Source of the DNA: Merdiplasma sp905207905
GTDB taxonomy: Bacteria; Bacillota; Clostridia; Lachnospirales; Lachnospiraceae
Direction of reading: 5' to 3'
Length of the DNA stretch: 23,587 nt
NCBI GenBank assembly: GCA_902475025.1
Contig: CABRXX010000040.1
Coordinates: 1 to 23,587, forward strand
Part shown: piece by piece, positions 1-6,197 of the stretch
Numbering within the stretch: the stretch's first letter is position 1
Layout of the letters: each line of letters begins with the position of its first letter
Made by a program: the position numbers and the translations under genes
The notes under the pieces: model-generated
The model's input: only the letters and a program-made list of their open reading frames with translations
The model's database searches: none
What the model was told of the DNA's origin: nothing

Positions 1-788
1 TGCTTTGCTTCTTCTGTGTTCAAATCATCCAGCCATTTTTCCTCCGGCTTTCCAAAGTTGATAGCGACTTTTTCTACAGCAGTGAGGATGATCAGGAAGT
101 CTGCCTCCAGATTTTCGGCCAGCAGTTCACTGGCAAAATCTTTGTCAATCACAGCACTGGCCCCCTTCAAATGATTGCCCTGGCGGGTGACCGGAATTCC
201 GCCGCCACCGCAGGCAATCACCAGCTGTCCGGAATCTACCAGGCTGCGGATAGCGTCGATTTCTACGATCTCAGCCGGTTTCGGGGAGGCAACTACCCGC
301 CGGTATCCACGGCCGGCATCTTCTTTTGTAATGTAGCCGTATTTTTCCTCAGCAATTTTTGCCTCTTCCCGGGTCATAAAATGACCGATCGGCTTGGAAG
401 GAGTTGCAAAGGCAGGATCATCCTGCTCCACCCGTACTTGGGTGATCATAGTGGTCACAGGGATATTGAAAATATTTCTGTTGTACAGTTCCTCCCGCAG
501 TGCGTTCTGTAGATCATATCCAATGTAGGCCTGGCTCATGGCAACGCAGACGGAGAGGGGAGTATTGGGCTGATTGGCATCTTCCCGGCTTAAAGCAGCC
601 ATAGCATTGTTGATCATTCCCACCTGGGGACCATTTCCATGGGCCACAATAACCTCGCAGCCCTCCTCGATGAGATCCACAATGGCTCTGGCTGTGATTT
701 TTACAGCCTGCATCTGTTCTGGCAGAGTGCTGCCCAGCGCATTGCCCCCAAGGGCAATGACAATACGTTTCTTTTTTTTGTTTTCCAT
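1..788 (-). CDS. arcC: Carbamate kinase (C-terminus cut by window edge)
   Basis: Carbamate kinase transfers phosphate from carbamoyl phosphate to ADP, giving ATP, CO2 and ammonia in the cytoplasm. The visible 262 residues begin MENKKKKRIVIALGGNALG, the usual amino-acid-kinase N-terminus, followed by AHGNGPQVG near residue 50 and a glycine-rich ACGGGGIPV near residue 210. The family is about 310 residues, so roughly 50 C-terminal residues lie beyond the left edge. The ATG at 788 is the family start, but its ribosome site is poor (GGGG 11 nt upstream). It is the last visible gene of the leftward operon after ygeW, the position held by yqeA in the E. coli cluster, so it probably recovers ATP from carbamoyl phosphate made during purine breakdown. 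It could equally be called arcC or yqeA. Function is certain; the substrate source is inferred. Confidence 0.95.
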   Translation of the reverse strand, partial: MENKKKKRIVIALGGNALGSTLPEQMQAVKITARAIVDLIEEGCEVIVAHGNGPQVGMINNAMAALSREDANQPNTPLSVCVAMSQAYIGYDLQNALREELYNRNIFNIPVTTMITQVRVEQDDPAFATPSKPIGHFMTREEAKIAEEKYGYITKEDAGRGYRRVVASPKPAEIVEIDAIRSLVDSGQLVIACGGGGIPVTRQGNHLKGASAVIDKDFASELLAENLEADFLIILTAVEKVAINFGKPEEKWLDDLNTEEAK

Positions 789-871
789 AATTTGTTTAAC
801 CCCACAGTAAATGAAAAAATTTCTCCAAAAAGAATTGTCCGTGTTAAAAAGCTCCTGTTTTAAAAGAACCC

Positions 872-902
872 GGTTTTATAAAACCCCCATTTTATAAAAC
901 CA
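872..902. repeat. AT-rich palindromic repeats, TTTTATAAAACC twice at 17 bp spacing
   Basis: GGTTTTATAAAACC at 872-885 is a perfect 14 bp palindrome. TTTTATAAAACC recurs at 891-902, 17 bp on, and a related CTATAAAAC lies near 928-936. They sit in the leader of carbamate kinase and could be protein-binding sites or decayed repeat DNA; nothing in the sequence decides between these. Confidence 0.5.
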
Positions 903-958
903 TGATTATTTCATAGAAAATTCCCTCCTATAAAACAATCATGCTCCGCAGGATTGCA

Positions 959-1001
959 CTGCGGCGGACAGGAAAGAGATCGATGAAGCGATCCGCCGCA
1001 G
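959..1001. repeat. 10 bp perfect inverted repeat (CTGCGGCGGA/TCCGCCGCAG)
   Basis: Arms at 959-968 and 992-1001 match perfectly over 10 bp with a 23 nt spacer. There is no T-run on either side, so it is not a standard intrinsic terminator. It abuts the palindromic repeat at 1010-1091 and may act as an RNA stem in the ygeW-arcC transcript. Confidence 0.5.
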
Positions 1002-1009
1002 GCGGAAGG

Positions 1010-1091
1010 GATGTTACAAAATACCTCCGGCGGTATCCTTTCGGGTGATTTTTCACCGAAAATCCGCCGGGATTCGTATTTTGCAACCTCT
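1010..1091 (-). repeat. MITE/REP-like palindromic repeat, copy 1
   Basis: An 82 bp imperfect palindrome begins four bases beyond the ygeW stop codon. Its ends are GTTACAAAATAC (1013-1024) and the inverted GTTGCAAAATAC, 11 of 12 matching. Inside are CCGGCGG (1027-1033) and CCGCCGG (1064-1070), then a TTCGG(G)TGA/TCACCGAA inner stem. Read on the minus strand it aligns with 16783-16896: 39 of 44 bases match in one half. Two related copies at unrelated genes indicate a dispersed element. No transposase is present. Confidence 0.8.
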
Positions 1092-1094
1092 CTT

Positions 1095-2291
1095 TTATTT
1101 AAATACTCTTGGAGTTCCTTTTTCGTCCAGTTTTTTCAAAAGATCAGCAGGATCAGCAAATTTAGCCAAAAGGATCATAGCTGCAATGATATAGGGTTTG
1201 TAGCTTGCTTCTTTGTAGAGGGGATCTCTGTAACGGTCAAATACGGAAGCTTCCACCTCTCCGTCTTTGCAGCTTACATCGTTGATGTCAGCCGGCAGGC
1301 AGTGGAGATATAAAGCTTTGCCGTCCTTGGTAGTTTTCATTAGTTCTTCAGTGCAGCACCAGTCTTTGTGCTCTGCATTCTGAGCCAGCAGCTCTTTCTC
1401 CAGAGCTTTGATGCCCTCTGTGTCACCGTTGCCGTACAGCTCGGTACGTTTTTCCATAGCTGCGAAAGGTGCCCAGCTCTTGGGATATACGATATCGGCA
1501 TCCTTGAAAGCCTCAGCCATGCTGTTGGTCTTTGTGAAAGAACCGCCGGATTTCTTCGCATTTTCTGCTGCCACAGCTTCCACTTCCGGGAATACCTCAT
1601 AGCCTTCCGGATGAGCCAGAACCACATCCATACCGAAACGGGTCATCAGTCCAATGACACCCTGGGGAACGGAGAGGGGTTTGCCGTAGGAAGGAGAGTA
1701 GGCCCAGGTCATAGCCAGTTTTTTGCCTTTCAGATTTTCCACACCGCCGAATTCATGGATAATGTGAAGCATGTCGGCCATGGCCTGAGTGGGATGGTCG
1801 ATATCGCACTGTAAGTTCACCAGAGTCGGTTTCTGCTCCAGGATGCCGTCCTTGTGCCCCTGGGTCACAGCGTCCACCACTTCATGCATATAGGCATTTC
1901 CTTTTCCAATGTACATATCATCACGGATACCGATGACATCAGCCATAAAGGAGATCATGTTGGCAGTCTCGCGAACTGTTTCGCCGTGAGCCACCTGGGA
2001 TTTGCCCTCATCCAGATCCTGTACTTCCAGACCTAACAGGTTGCAGGCAGAAGCGAAGGAGAAACGGGTACGGGTAGAGTTGTCGCGGAATAAGGAAATA
2101 CCAAGACCGCTTTCAAATACCTTGGTGGAAATGTTGTTTTCTCTCATATAGCGGAGCGCATCAGCTACGGTAAAGACAGCTTCCAACTCATCATCTGTTT
2201 TCTCCCAGGTGAGGAAGAAATCATTTTCATACATTTCTTTAAAGTTCAGTTTGTTCAGTTTGTCGATGTAACTTTGTAATTTTGCATCCAT
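1095..2291 (-). CDS. ygeW: Knotted carbamoyltransferase-like protein YgeW
   Basis: This 398-residue protein belongs to the aspartate/ornithine carbamoyltransferase superfamily, YgeW branch. The carbamoyl-phosphate loop is intact (S72-T-R-T-R76 within RDNSTRTRFSF), as are HPTQAM in the middle and HCLPAD near the C-terminus. The length fits YgeW rather than ordinary ornithine carbamoyltransferase (about 330). It starts at ATG 2291 with GGAGG 9 nt upstream. YgeW proteins are tied to anaerobic purine catabolism. The likely direction is phosphorolysis of a ureido intermediate, giving carbamoyl phosphate for the carbamate kinase just downstream, but this is inferred from context. Unusually long gaps (284 bp upstream, 306 bp downstream) separate it from its operon partners, and both hold palindromic repeats. 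Confidence 0.93.
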   Translation of the reverse strand: MDAKLQSYIDKLNKLNFKEMYENDFFLTWEKTDDELEAVFTVADALRYMRENNISTKVFESGLGISLFRDNSTRTRFSFASACNLLGLEVQDLDEGKSQVAHGETVRETANMISFMADVIGIRDDMYIGKGNAYMHEVVDAVTQGHKDGILEQKPTLVNLQCDIDHPTQAMADMLHIIHEFGGVENLKGKKLAMTWAYSPSYGKPLSVPQGVIGLMTRFGMDVVLAHPEGYEVFPEVEAVAAENAKKSGGSFTKTNSMAEAFKDADIVYPKSWAPFAAMEKRTELYGNGDTEGIKALEKELLAQNAEHKDWCCTEELMKTTKDGKALYLHCLPADINDVSCKDGEVEASVFDRYRDPLYKEASYKPYIIAAMILLAKFADPADLLKKLDEKGTPRVFK

Positions 2292-2393
2292 TTTAAATAT
2301 CCTCCATTAAAAAATATCCTGTAGTTGTTCTATAAGGACACCGCAGGGATCATCTGCCCGGGTGGCTTACACGTTCGTAATCGTATTTTGAAG

Positions 2394-2420
2394 CTGCCAT
2401 GTTGAGTTATTCTATGGCAG
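2394..2420. repeat. Short inverted repeat in ygeY-ygeW gap
   Basis: CTGCCAT (2394-2400) and ATGGCAG (2414-2420) form a 7 bp stem with a 13 nt loop. It lies between the larger palindrome at 2427-2536 and the ygeW start. No T-run follows on the minus strand, so it is an RNA stem candidate rather than a terminator. Confidence 0.4.
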
Positions 2421-2426
2421 TTGGGA

Positions 2427-2536
2427 GGAAATTGTCATAAACTGCAGAGACAGGAACTTTTTGTAACAGCAATTTAAGCTGTTATAGCTGAATGGTTACA
2501 AATTCTGTCTGGCAGCAGACTTTTTTGACAATTTCC
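2427..2536. repeat. 110 bp imperfect palindrome with 11 bp perfect terminal inverted repeats
   Basis: The ends GGAAATTGTCA (2427-2437) and TGACAATTTCC (2526-2536) are exact inverted copies, and the match extends outward through GGGA with one bulged base. Inside, GACAG..TTTGTAAC motifs are mirrored and TAACAGC/GCTGTTA forms a 7 bp inner stem. The whole is shaped like a small non-autonomous element or a long RNA stem between ygeY and ygeW. It is unlike the 1010-1091 family in sequence. Confidence 0.7.
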
Positions 2537-2575
2537 ATCCCGGTTGAAAAAATGGTAATATCGAATAAAAGTAAA

Positions 2576-3886
2576 TTATTTACAGTAAGCGGCGGGCAGT
2601 GCTGCATAAACGGCAGCGCAGGTCACCAGATCCTGTTTCCAGGTTTTTTCATTGGGAGCGTGAGCCTGAGCCTCTGCTCCGGGGCCGAAGCCAATGCAGG
2701 GGATACCGTTGCGGCCCATGATGGATACGCCGTTGGTAGAGAAGGTCCACTTGTCAGTAAGAGGACGGGCCTGCCGCATTTCCAGAGTTTCAGCAGCGCC
2801 GATTCTCTTCTCACCGTACAGGCTGGTGTAGGCTTCCTCCAGAGCCTTGGTTACCTTGTGATCCTTGGGGATGGCCCAGGTGGGGAAGTAGCACTCGATT
2901 TCATACACGCATCCGGTGTAGGAGGGACGGTCGTAGTTGTACATGGAAACCACTACATCATCTCCATATTTTTTTACGCTGGGCAGGTTGCGGATTTCTT
3001 CCAGACAGCTTTCCCAGGTCTCGCCGAAAGTCATGCGGCGGTCTAAGGATACTGCGCAGGAGTCAGCTACTGCACAGCGGCTGGGAGAGGTGTAGAAGAT
3101 CTGAGAGCAGGTAATTGTACCTCGTCCTAAGAACCGTGCCTCTTCCCAGTCAGGATTGTATTTGGGATTTAACATTTTTACAAGACCTTTGATTTCAGTC
3201 TCATCAGCGTCATCGTTTTCGTTCAGGGCGCGGACATCCTGAAGGATATCTGCCATTTTGTAGATCGCGTTGTCGCCACGCTCCGGTGCGGAACCGTGGC
3301 AGGAAACACCCTTTACATCTACACGGATTTCCATACGGCCTCTCTGGCCTCTGTAAATACCACCGTCTGTGGGTTCTGTGGACACAACGAATTCAGGACG
3401 AATGTTATCCTCATTGATAATGTACTGCCAGCAGAGACCATCACAGTCCTCCTCCTGGACGGTACCTACTACCATGATCTTGCAGCCTTCCGGAATCAGA
3501 TCCAGATCCTTCATAATCTTTGCACCGTATACGGAGGAGACGATACCTCCGCATTGGTCGGATACGCCTCTTCCGCCGATCTCTGTATCGGTTTCATAGC
3601 CTTCATAGGGATCAAAGGTCCAGTTATCCAGGTTTCCGATCCCTACAGTGTCAATATGAGCATCATAGGCAATGATTTTGTCTCCGGTTCCCATGTAGCC
3701 GATGACATTACCCTGAGGATCGATGATTACTTCATCAAATCCCACCTTTTTCATTTCAGCAGCAATGGTGTCGATGTGTGCTTTCTCGTCACAGCTCTCG
3801 CCGGGATTCTTTACGATGGCTCGCAGAAATGCGGTCATGTCTTTTTCGTAGCCTGCAGCAGCTTCTTTGATTTTGTTCAAATCCAT
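2576..3886 (-). CDS. ygeY: YgeY, M20-family metallohydrolase of the purine/selenium-linked cluster
   Basis: This 436-residue M20/ArgE/DapE-type zinc hydrolase shows the family metal ligands: H77 in YDAHIDT, D110 in GRGVSDQCGG, and E145-E146 in GTVQEED, followed by the inserted dimerisation domain. M20 enzymes cleave amide or ureido bonds of small amino-acid derivatives. YgeY probably hydrolyses a carbamoylated or ureido intermediate of purine breakdown, but its exact substrate cannot be read from sequence. The start at 3886 is chosen because AAAGGAG lies 9 nt upstream and the protein then begins MDLNKIKEA as in the family; an in-frame ATG at 3916 would add ten residues and overlap this ribosome site. 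It sits in the order ygeX-ygeY-ygeW, 129 bp after ygeX. Confidence 0.93.
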   Translation of the reverse strand: MDLNKIKEAAAGYEKDMTAFLRAIVKNPGESCDEKAHIDTIAAEMKKVGFDEVIIDPQGNVIGYMGTGDKIIAYDAHIDTVGIGNLDNWTFDPYEGYETDTEIGGRGVSDQCGGIVSSVYGAKIMKDLDLIPEGCKIMVVGTVQEEDCDGLCWQYIINEDNIRPEFVVSTEPTDGGIYRGQRGRMEIRVDVKGVSCHGSAPERGDNAIYKMADILQDVRALNENDDADETEIKGLVKMLNPKYNPDWEEARFLGRGTITCSQIFYTSPSRCAVADSCAVSLDRRMTFGETWESCLEEIRNLPSVKKYGDDVVVSMYNYDRPSYTGCVYEIECYFPTWAIPKDHKVTKALEEAYTSLYGEKRIGAAETLEMRQARPLTDKWTFSTNGVSIMGRNGIPCIGFGPGAEAQAHAPNEKTWKQDLVTCAAVYAALPAAYCK

Positions 3887-4015
3887 GATTCTATTCTCCT
3901 TTAAAATAAATTTCAAATCTGTTTGATGATTTTTACAGTTTGGAAGACTGTCTTAACCTGATAAGCGGAAGGGTTCTGTCCTGGAACTTTTTGTCAAGTT
4001 TGTCCCGGGGAAATT

Positions 4016-5224
4016 TTATTTTTCCTTTCCTTCCCAGACAATGTTTTTATAGCGTTCAGGATCCGTATCTCCCTCTGTGGAGAAGAGCAGTACCCTGGAA
4101 GTTTCATCCAGTCCAAGAATGTTTTTCAGCTCCCTGTAGTCTTCCATGGTGGTTATGGCAGCCAGAGCGCCAAAAGGTGCGGCTCCGGACTCACCGGAAG
4201 TGATGGGAGCATCTCCTTTCATAGGAGCAGCCAGCATGCGCATTCCCTTGGCAGCTACCCAGTCGGGGGCAGAGAGAAATACTTTTACATGATTCTTCAG
4301 GATATCCCAGGAAATCGTGTTGGGCTCGCCGCAGGCCAGTCCTGCCATGATGGTCTGCATATCCCCGTCGACTATGCGAATCTCGCCGTCTCCGGCTGCA
4401 GCGCCTTTGTACAGGCAGGCAGCCACATCAGCTTCCACCACCACAAAGACAGGCGGGTTGTCTGCATACAGGTTGGAGAAATAGCCAACCACTGCTCCGG
4501 CCAGGGAACCTACGCCGGCCTGAACGAAGATGTGAGTGGGACGTTCGCAGCCTGCAGCCTTTAACTGTTCTCCTGCTTCCATGGCCATGGTTCCATAGCC
4601 CTGCATGATCCAGGCCGGGATTTCCTCATATCCATCCCAGGCAGTGTCCTGAACGATCACTCCTCTTGGGGTTTCGCTGGCTTCCTTGGCAGCCAGACGC
4701 ACGCAGTCGTCATAGTTCATTTCCTGAATATCAACGGCAGCCCCTTCTTTGGCAATATTTTCCAGACGAGTTTGGGTGGAGCCCTTTGGCATATGTACTA
4801 CAGCCTTTTGCCCCAGACGATTGGCAGCCCAGGCAACTCCTCTGCCGTGATTTCCGTCAGTGGCGGTAAAGAAGGTAGCCTGACCAAACTCTTCCCGAAG
4901 CGCATCGGAGGTGAGTACACAGTAGGGAAGCTCTGATACATCCTTTCCGGTCTCGCTGGCAATATAGCGGGCCATTGCAAAAGAGCCGCCCAGAACCTTA
5001 AAGGCGTTTAAGCCGAAACGGTAGGATTCATCCTTAATATATACTTCTTTTACGCCCAGATAGTCGGCCATATGTTCCAGCTTTGTCAGGGGTGTCTGGC
5101 TGTACTGGGGAAAGCTTTCGTGGAAAGTCCGGGCTTTTTTGATTTCCCCCAGTCCCATGATGGGCAGATTTTTGTCTTCTGTTTTGGGCATCCGATTGAC
5201 TGCCCACAGAATCTTTTGATCCAT
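4016..5224 (-). CDS. ygeX: Diaminopropionate ammonia-lyase (PLP enzyme)
   Basis: Diaminopropionate ammonia-lyase (also dpaL) converts 2,3-diaminopropionate to pyruvate and two ammonia in the cytoplasm. The 402-residue protein is full length for the family. The PLP lysine is K76 in GLNAFKVLGGS, ATDGNHGRGVAWAA follows at about 121-135, and the phosphate-binding glycine loop GVGSLAG is at 237-243. The ATG at 5224 has AGGAGG 8 nt upstream. It is the second gene of the leftward operon, 39 bp behind the regulator. Ending the pathway at pyruvate gives the operon a direct carbon and nitrogen yield, and the lyase's substrate is the clue that the ring-opened purine passes through a diaminopropionate derivative. 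Confidence 0.95.
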   Translation of the reverse strand: MDQKILWAVNRMPKTEDKNLPIMGLGEIKKARTFHESFPQYSQTPLTKLEHMADYLGVKEVYIKDESYRFGLNAFKVLGGSFAMARYIASETGKDVSELPYCVLTSDALREEFGQATFFTATDGNHGRGVAWAANRLGQKAVVHMPKGSTQTRLENIAKEGAAVDIQEMNYDDCVRLAAKEASETPRGVIVQDTAWDGYEEIPAWIMQGYGTMAMEAGEQLKAAGCERPTHIFVQAGVGSLAGAVVGYFSNLYADNPPVFVVVEADVAACLYKGAAAGDGEIRIVDGDMQTIMAGLACGEPNTISWDILKNHVKVFLSAPDWVAAKGMRMLAAPMKGDAPITSGESGAAPFGALAAITTMEDYRELKNILGLDETSRVLLFSTEGDTDPERYKNIVWEGKEK

Positions 5225-5263
5225 TTTAAAATCCTCCTTTTAAATGAATGTATTCGGTGTCAG

Positions 5264-5932
5264 TTACGCAGTGGCATCTGTTTCTTTATGATTATTTACA
5301 TCAATGTAGCTGTACAGGGTATATTTTGAAATACCAAAGTATTTGGAAACTTTATCTCCGGACCGTGTAATAAGGAAGGCGCCTGCGTCATTTAGAAACT
5401 GAATTGCCCGCACTTTATCATCCTTATTCATCAACGCCACCGGTTTCCCCACTAAAACCACAGACTGTTCTATGAGACTGTCCAGCAGATCATTGACATT
5501 CGTAACGATCTGTTCCGGCTGCTTTTGCTGATCCTCTGAAGGGTCAGTAGTGATTAGTCCCTGGAGAGAATGGCCGATTGCCAGCAGGTTGGTGATGTCG
5601 TAATTAATAGAAAGAATGTAGTCAATGGCAGTGCCGTCCTTACTGTGGATGTAAAAGGTACTGGATTTCAGAATTCTTCCGTTCGGGGATTTGGTAAGAT
5701 ACCCGATATGATCTTTTAAGGAAGCTGGATCCGTGCTGTGAAGTGTCTCCAGTACAACCCGGGAAGGGCCGTCTCCTACTTTTCGGTGAGTGATATGGCC
5801 GTTGGCAATGTAGACAATGGAATGCTCCGTATCATGCTTGCGAAGATCATGAATCACCACTTCACAGTCCGGGCCGAACTGTTTGGCAAGCCCTTCTGCT
5901 ATCTGAAATAACATGTTTGATGTAAAAGCCAA
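5264..5932 (-). CDS. YheO-type PAS/HTH transcriptional regulator
   Basis: A 222-residue protein with an N-terminal YheO-like PAS domain (FGPDCEVVIHDLR near residue 20, then KSSTFYIHSKDGTAIDYILSI) and a C-terminal DNA-binding helix-turn-helix in which KVSKYFGISKYTLYSYI is the recognition region. PAS/HTH proteins of this type sense a small ligand and act on nearby promoters. The first ATG (5914) has no ribosome site. TTG at 5932 has GAGGTG 6 nt upstream and is preferred, while GTG at 5941 would place its SD flush against the codon. It heads the operon with ygeX and lies divergent from ssnA, so it is the obvious candidate regulator of both arms. Activator or repressor is not decidable, and ligand identity is unknown. 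Confidence 0.88.
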   Translation of the reverse strand: MAFTSNMLFQIAEGLAKQFGPDCEVVIHDLRKHDTEHSIVYIANGHITHRKVGDGPSRVVLETLHSTDPASLKDHIGYLTKSPNGRILKSSTFYIHSKDGTAIDYILSINYDITNLLAIGHSLQGLITTDPSEDQQKQPEQIVTNVNDLLDSLIEQSVVLVGKPVALMNKDDKVRAIQFLNDAGAFLITRSGDKVSKYFGISKYTLYSYIDVNNHKETDATA

Positions 5933-5972
5933 GGTGCACACCTCTTTTCTGATGATAAAAATAATAAATTGT

Positions 5973-6012
5973 CAAGTTGCACAAAAAAAGTTTGATAAAA
6001 CCAGTTGACTTG
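5973..6012. promoter_or_regulatory. Inverted CAAGT/ACTTG arms in regulator leader
   Basis: CAAGT (5973-5977) and ACTTG (6008-6012) flank an A-rich stretch inside the regulator's predicted 5' leader, just downstream of its -10. The arms are only 5 bp, so this is a weak operator candidate next to the stronger repeat at 6047-6106. Confidence 0.25.
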
Positions 6013-6023
6013 TTTATAAGATT

Positions 6024-6051
6024 ATCATAGCACAAAAAAAATGAAATGCAA
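6024..6051 (-). promoter_or_regulatory. Predicted sigma-A promoter of the regulator-ygeX-ygeY-ygeW-arcC operon
   Basis: On the minus strand, -35 TTGCAT (6046-6051), 16 bp spacer and -10 TATGAT (6024-6029). Transcription would start near 6017, giving a leader of about 85 nt. The -35 box lies in the left arm of the 6047-6106 inverted repeat. Confidence 0.6.
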
Positions 6052-6106
6052 GATGTTTTTACAAAAAAAATTTGTATACCTAAAAAATTTTGTAATATGT
6101 CTTGCA
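6047..6106. promoter_or_regulatory. Inverted repeat spanning both divergent -35 boxes (operator candidate)
   Basis: TGCAAGA (6047-6053) and TCTTGCA (6100-6106) are perfect 7 bp inverted arms. Symmetry continues inward as TGCAAGA-N6/7-ACAAAA from each end. The arms overlap the -35 box of the leftward promoter (6046-6051) and of the ssnA promoter (6102-6107), so one bound protein pair could control both arms. Confidence 0.55.
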
Positions 6107-6130
6107 AAACAAAAGAATAGGTGTTAGTAT
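6102..6130 (+). promoter_or_regulatory. Predicted sigma-A promoter of ssnA-ygfK-xdh
   Basis: -35 TTGCAA (6102-6107), 17 bp spacer, -10 TAGTAT (6125-6130). The start would be near 6137, about 60 nt before the ssnA ATG. The region is strongly AT-rich. The -35 lies in the right arm of the shared inverted repeat. Confidence 0.6.
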
Positions 6131-6197
6131 GTAACTATAGAGGGGCTTAAAAATCAATAGAAACAGGCAAAATATATAAAAGTAAAGGAGAAGGCTT

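Larger units (their letters stand above)
789..1094. other. 306 bp gene-free gap between ygeW and carbamate kinase, rich in palindromes
   Basis: No protein gene is supported here. From right to left (direction of transcription) it holds the palindromic repeat at 1010-1091, a 10 bp inverted repeat at 959-1001, a strong minus-strand Shine-Dalgarno with a two-codon reading frame at 906-930, and two TTTTATAAAACC repeats at 874-902. No U-tract terminator is visible, so read-through from ygeW is plausible. Confidence 0.7.

Noticed and set aside
2507..2526. Plus-strand terminator-like hairpin GTCTG-GCAG-CAGAC followed by six T
   Set aside because: No rightward gene is upstream, and it is better explained as part of the 2427-2536 palindrome.
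3887..3916. Ten-residue longer YgeY from ATG 3916
   Set aside because: The ribosome site AAAGGAG lies inside this stretch and fits ATG 3886.
6131..6197. Purine riboswitch in the ssnA leader
   Set aside because: The leader is only about 60 nt, AT-rich, and lacks a three-way junction or the conserved loop sequences.
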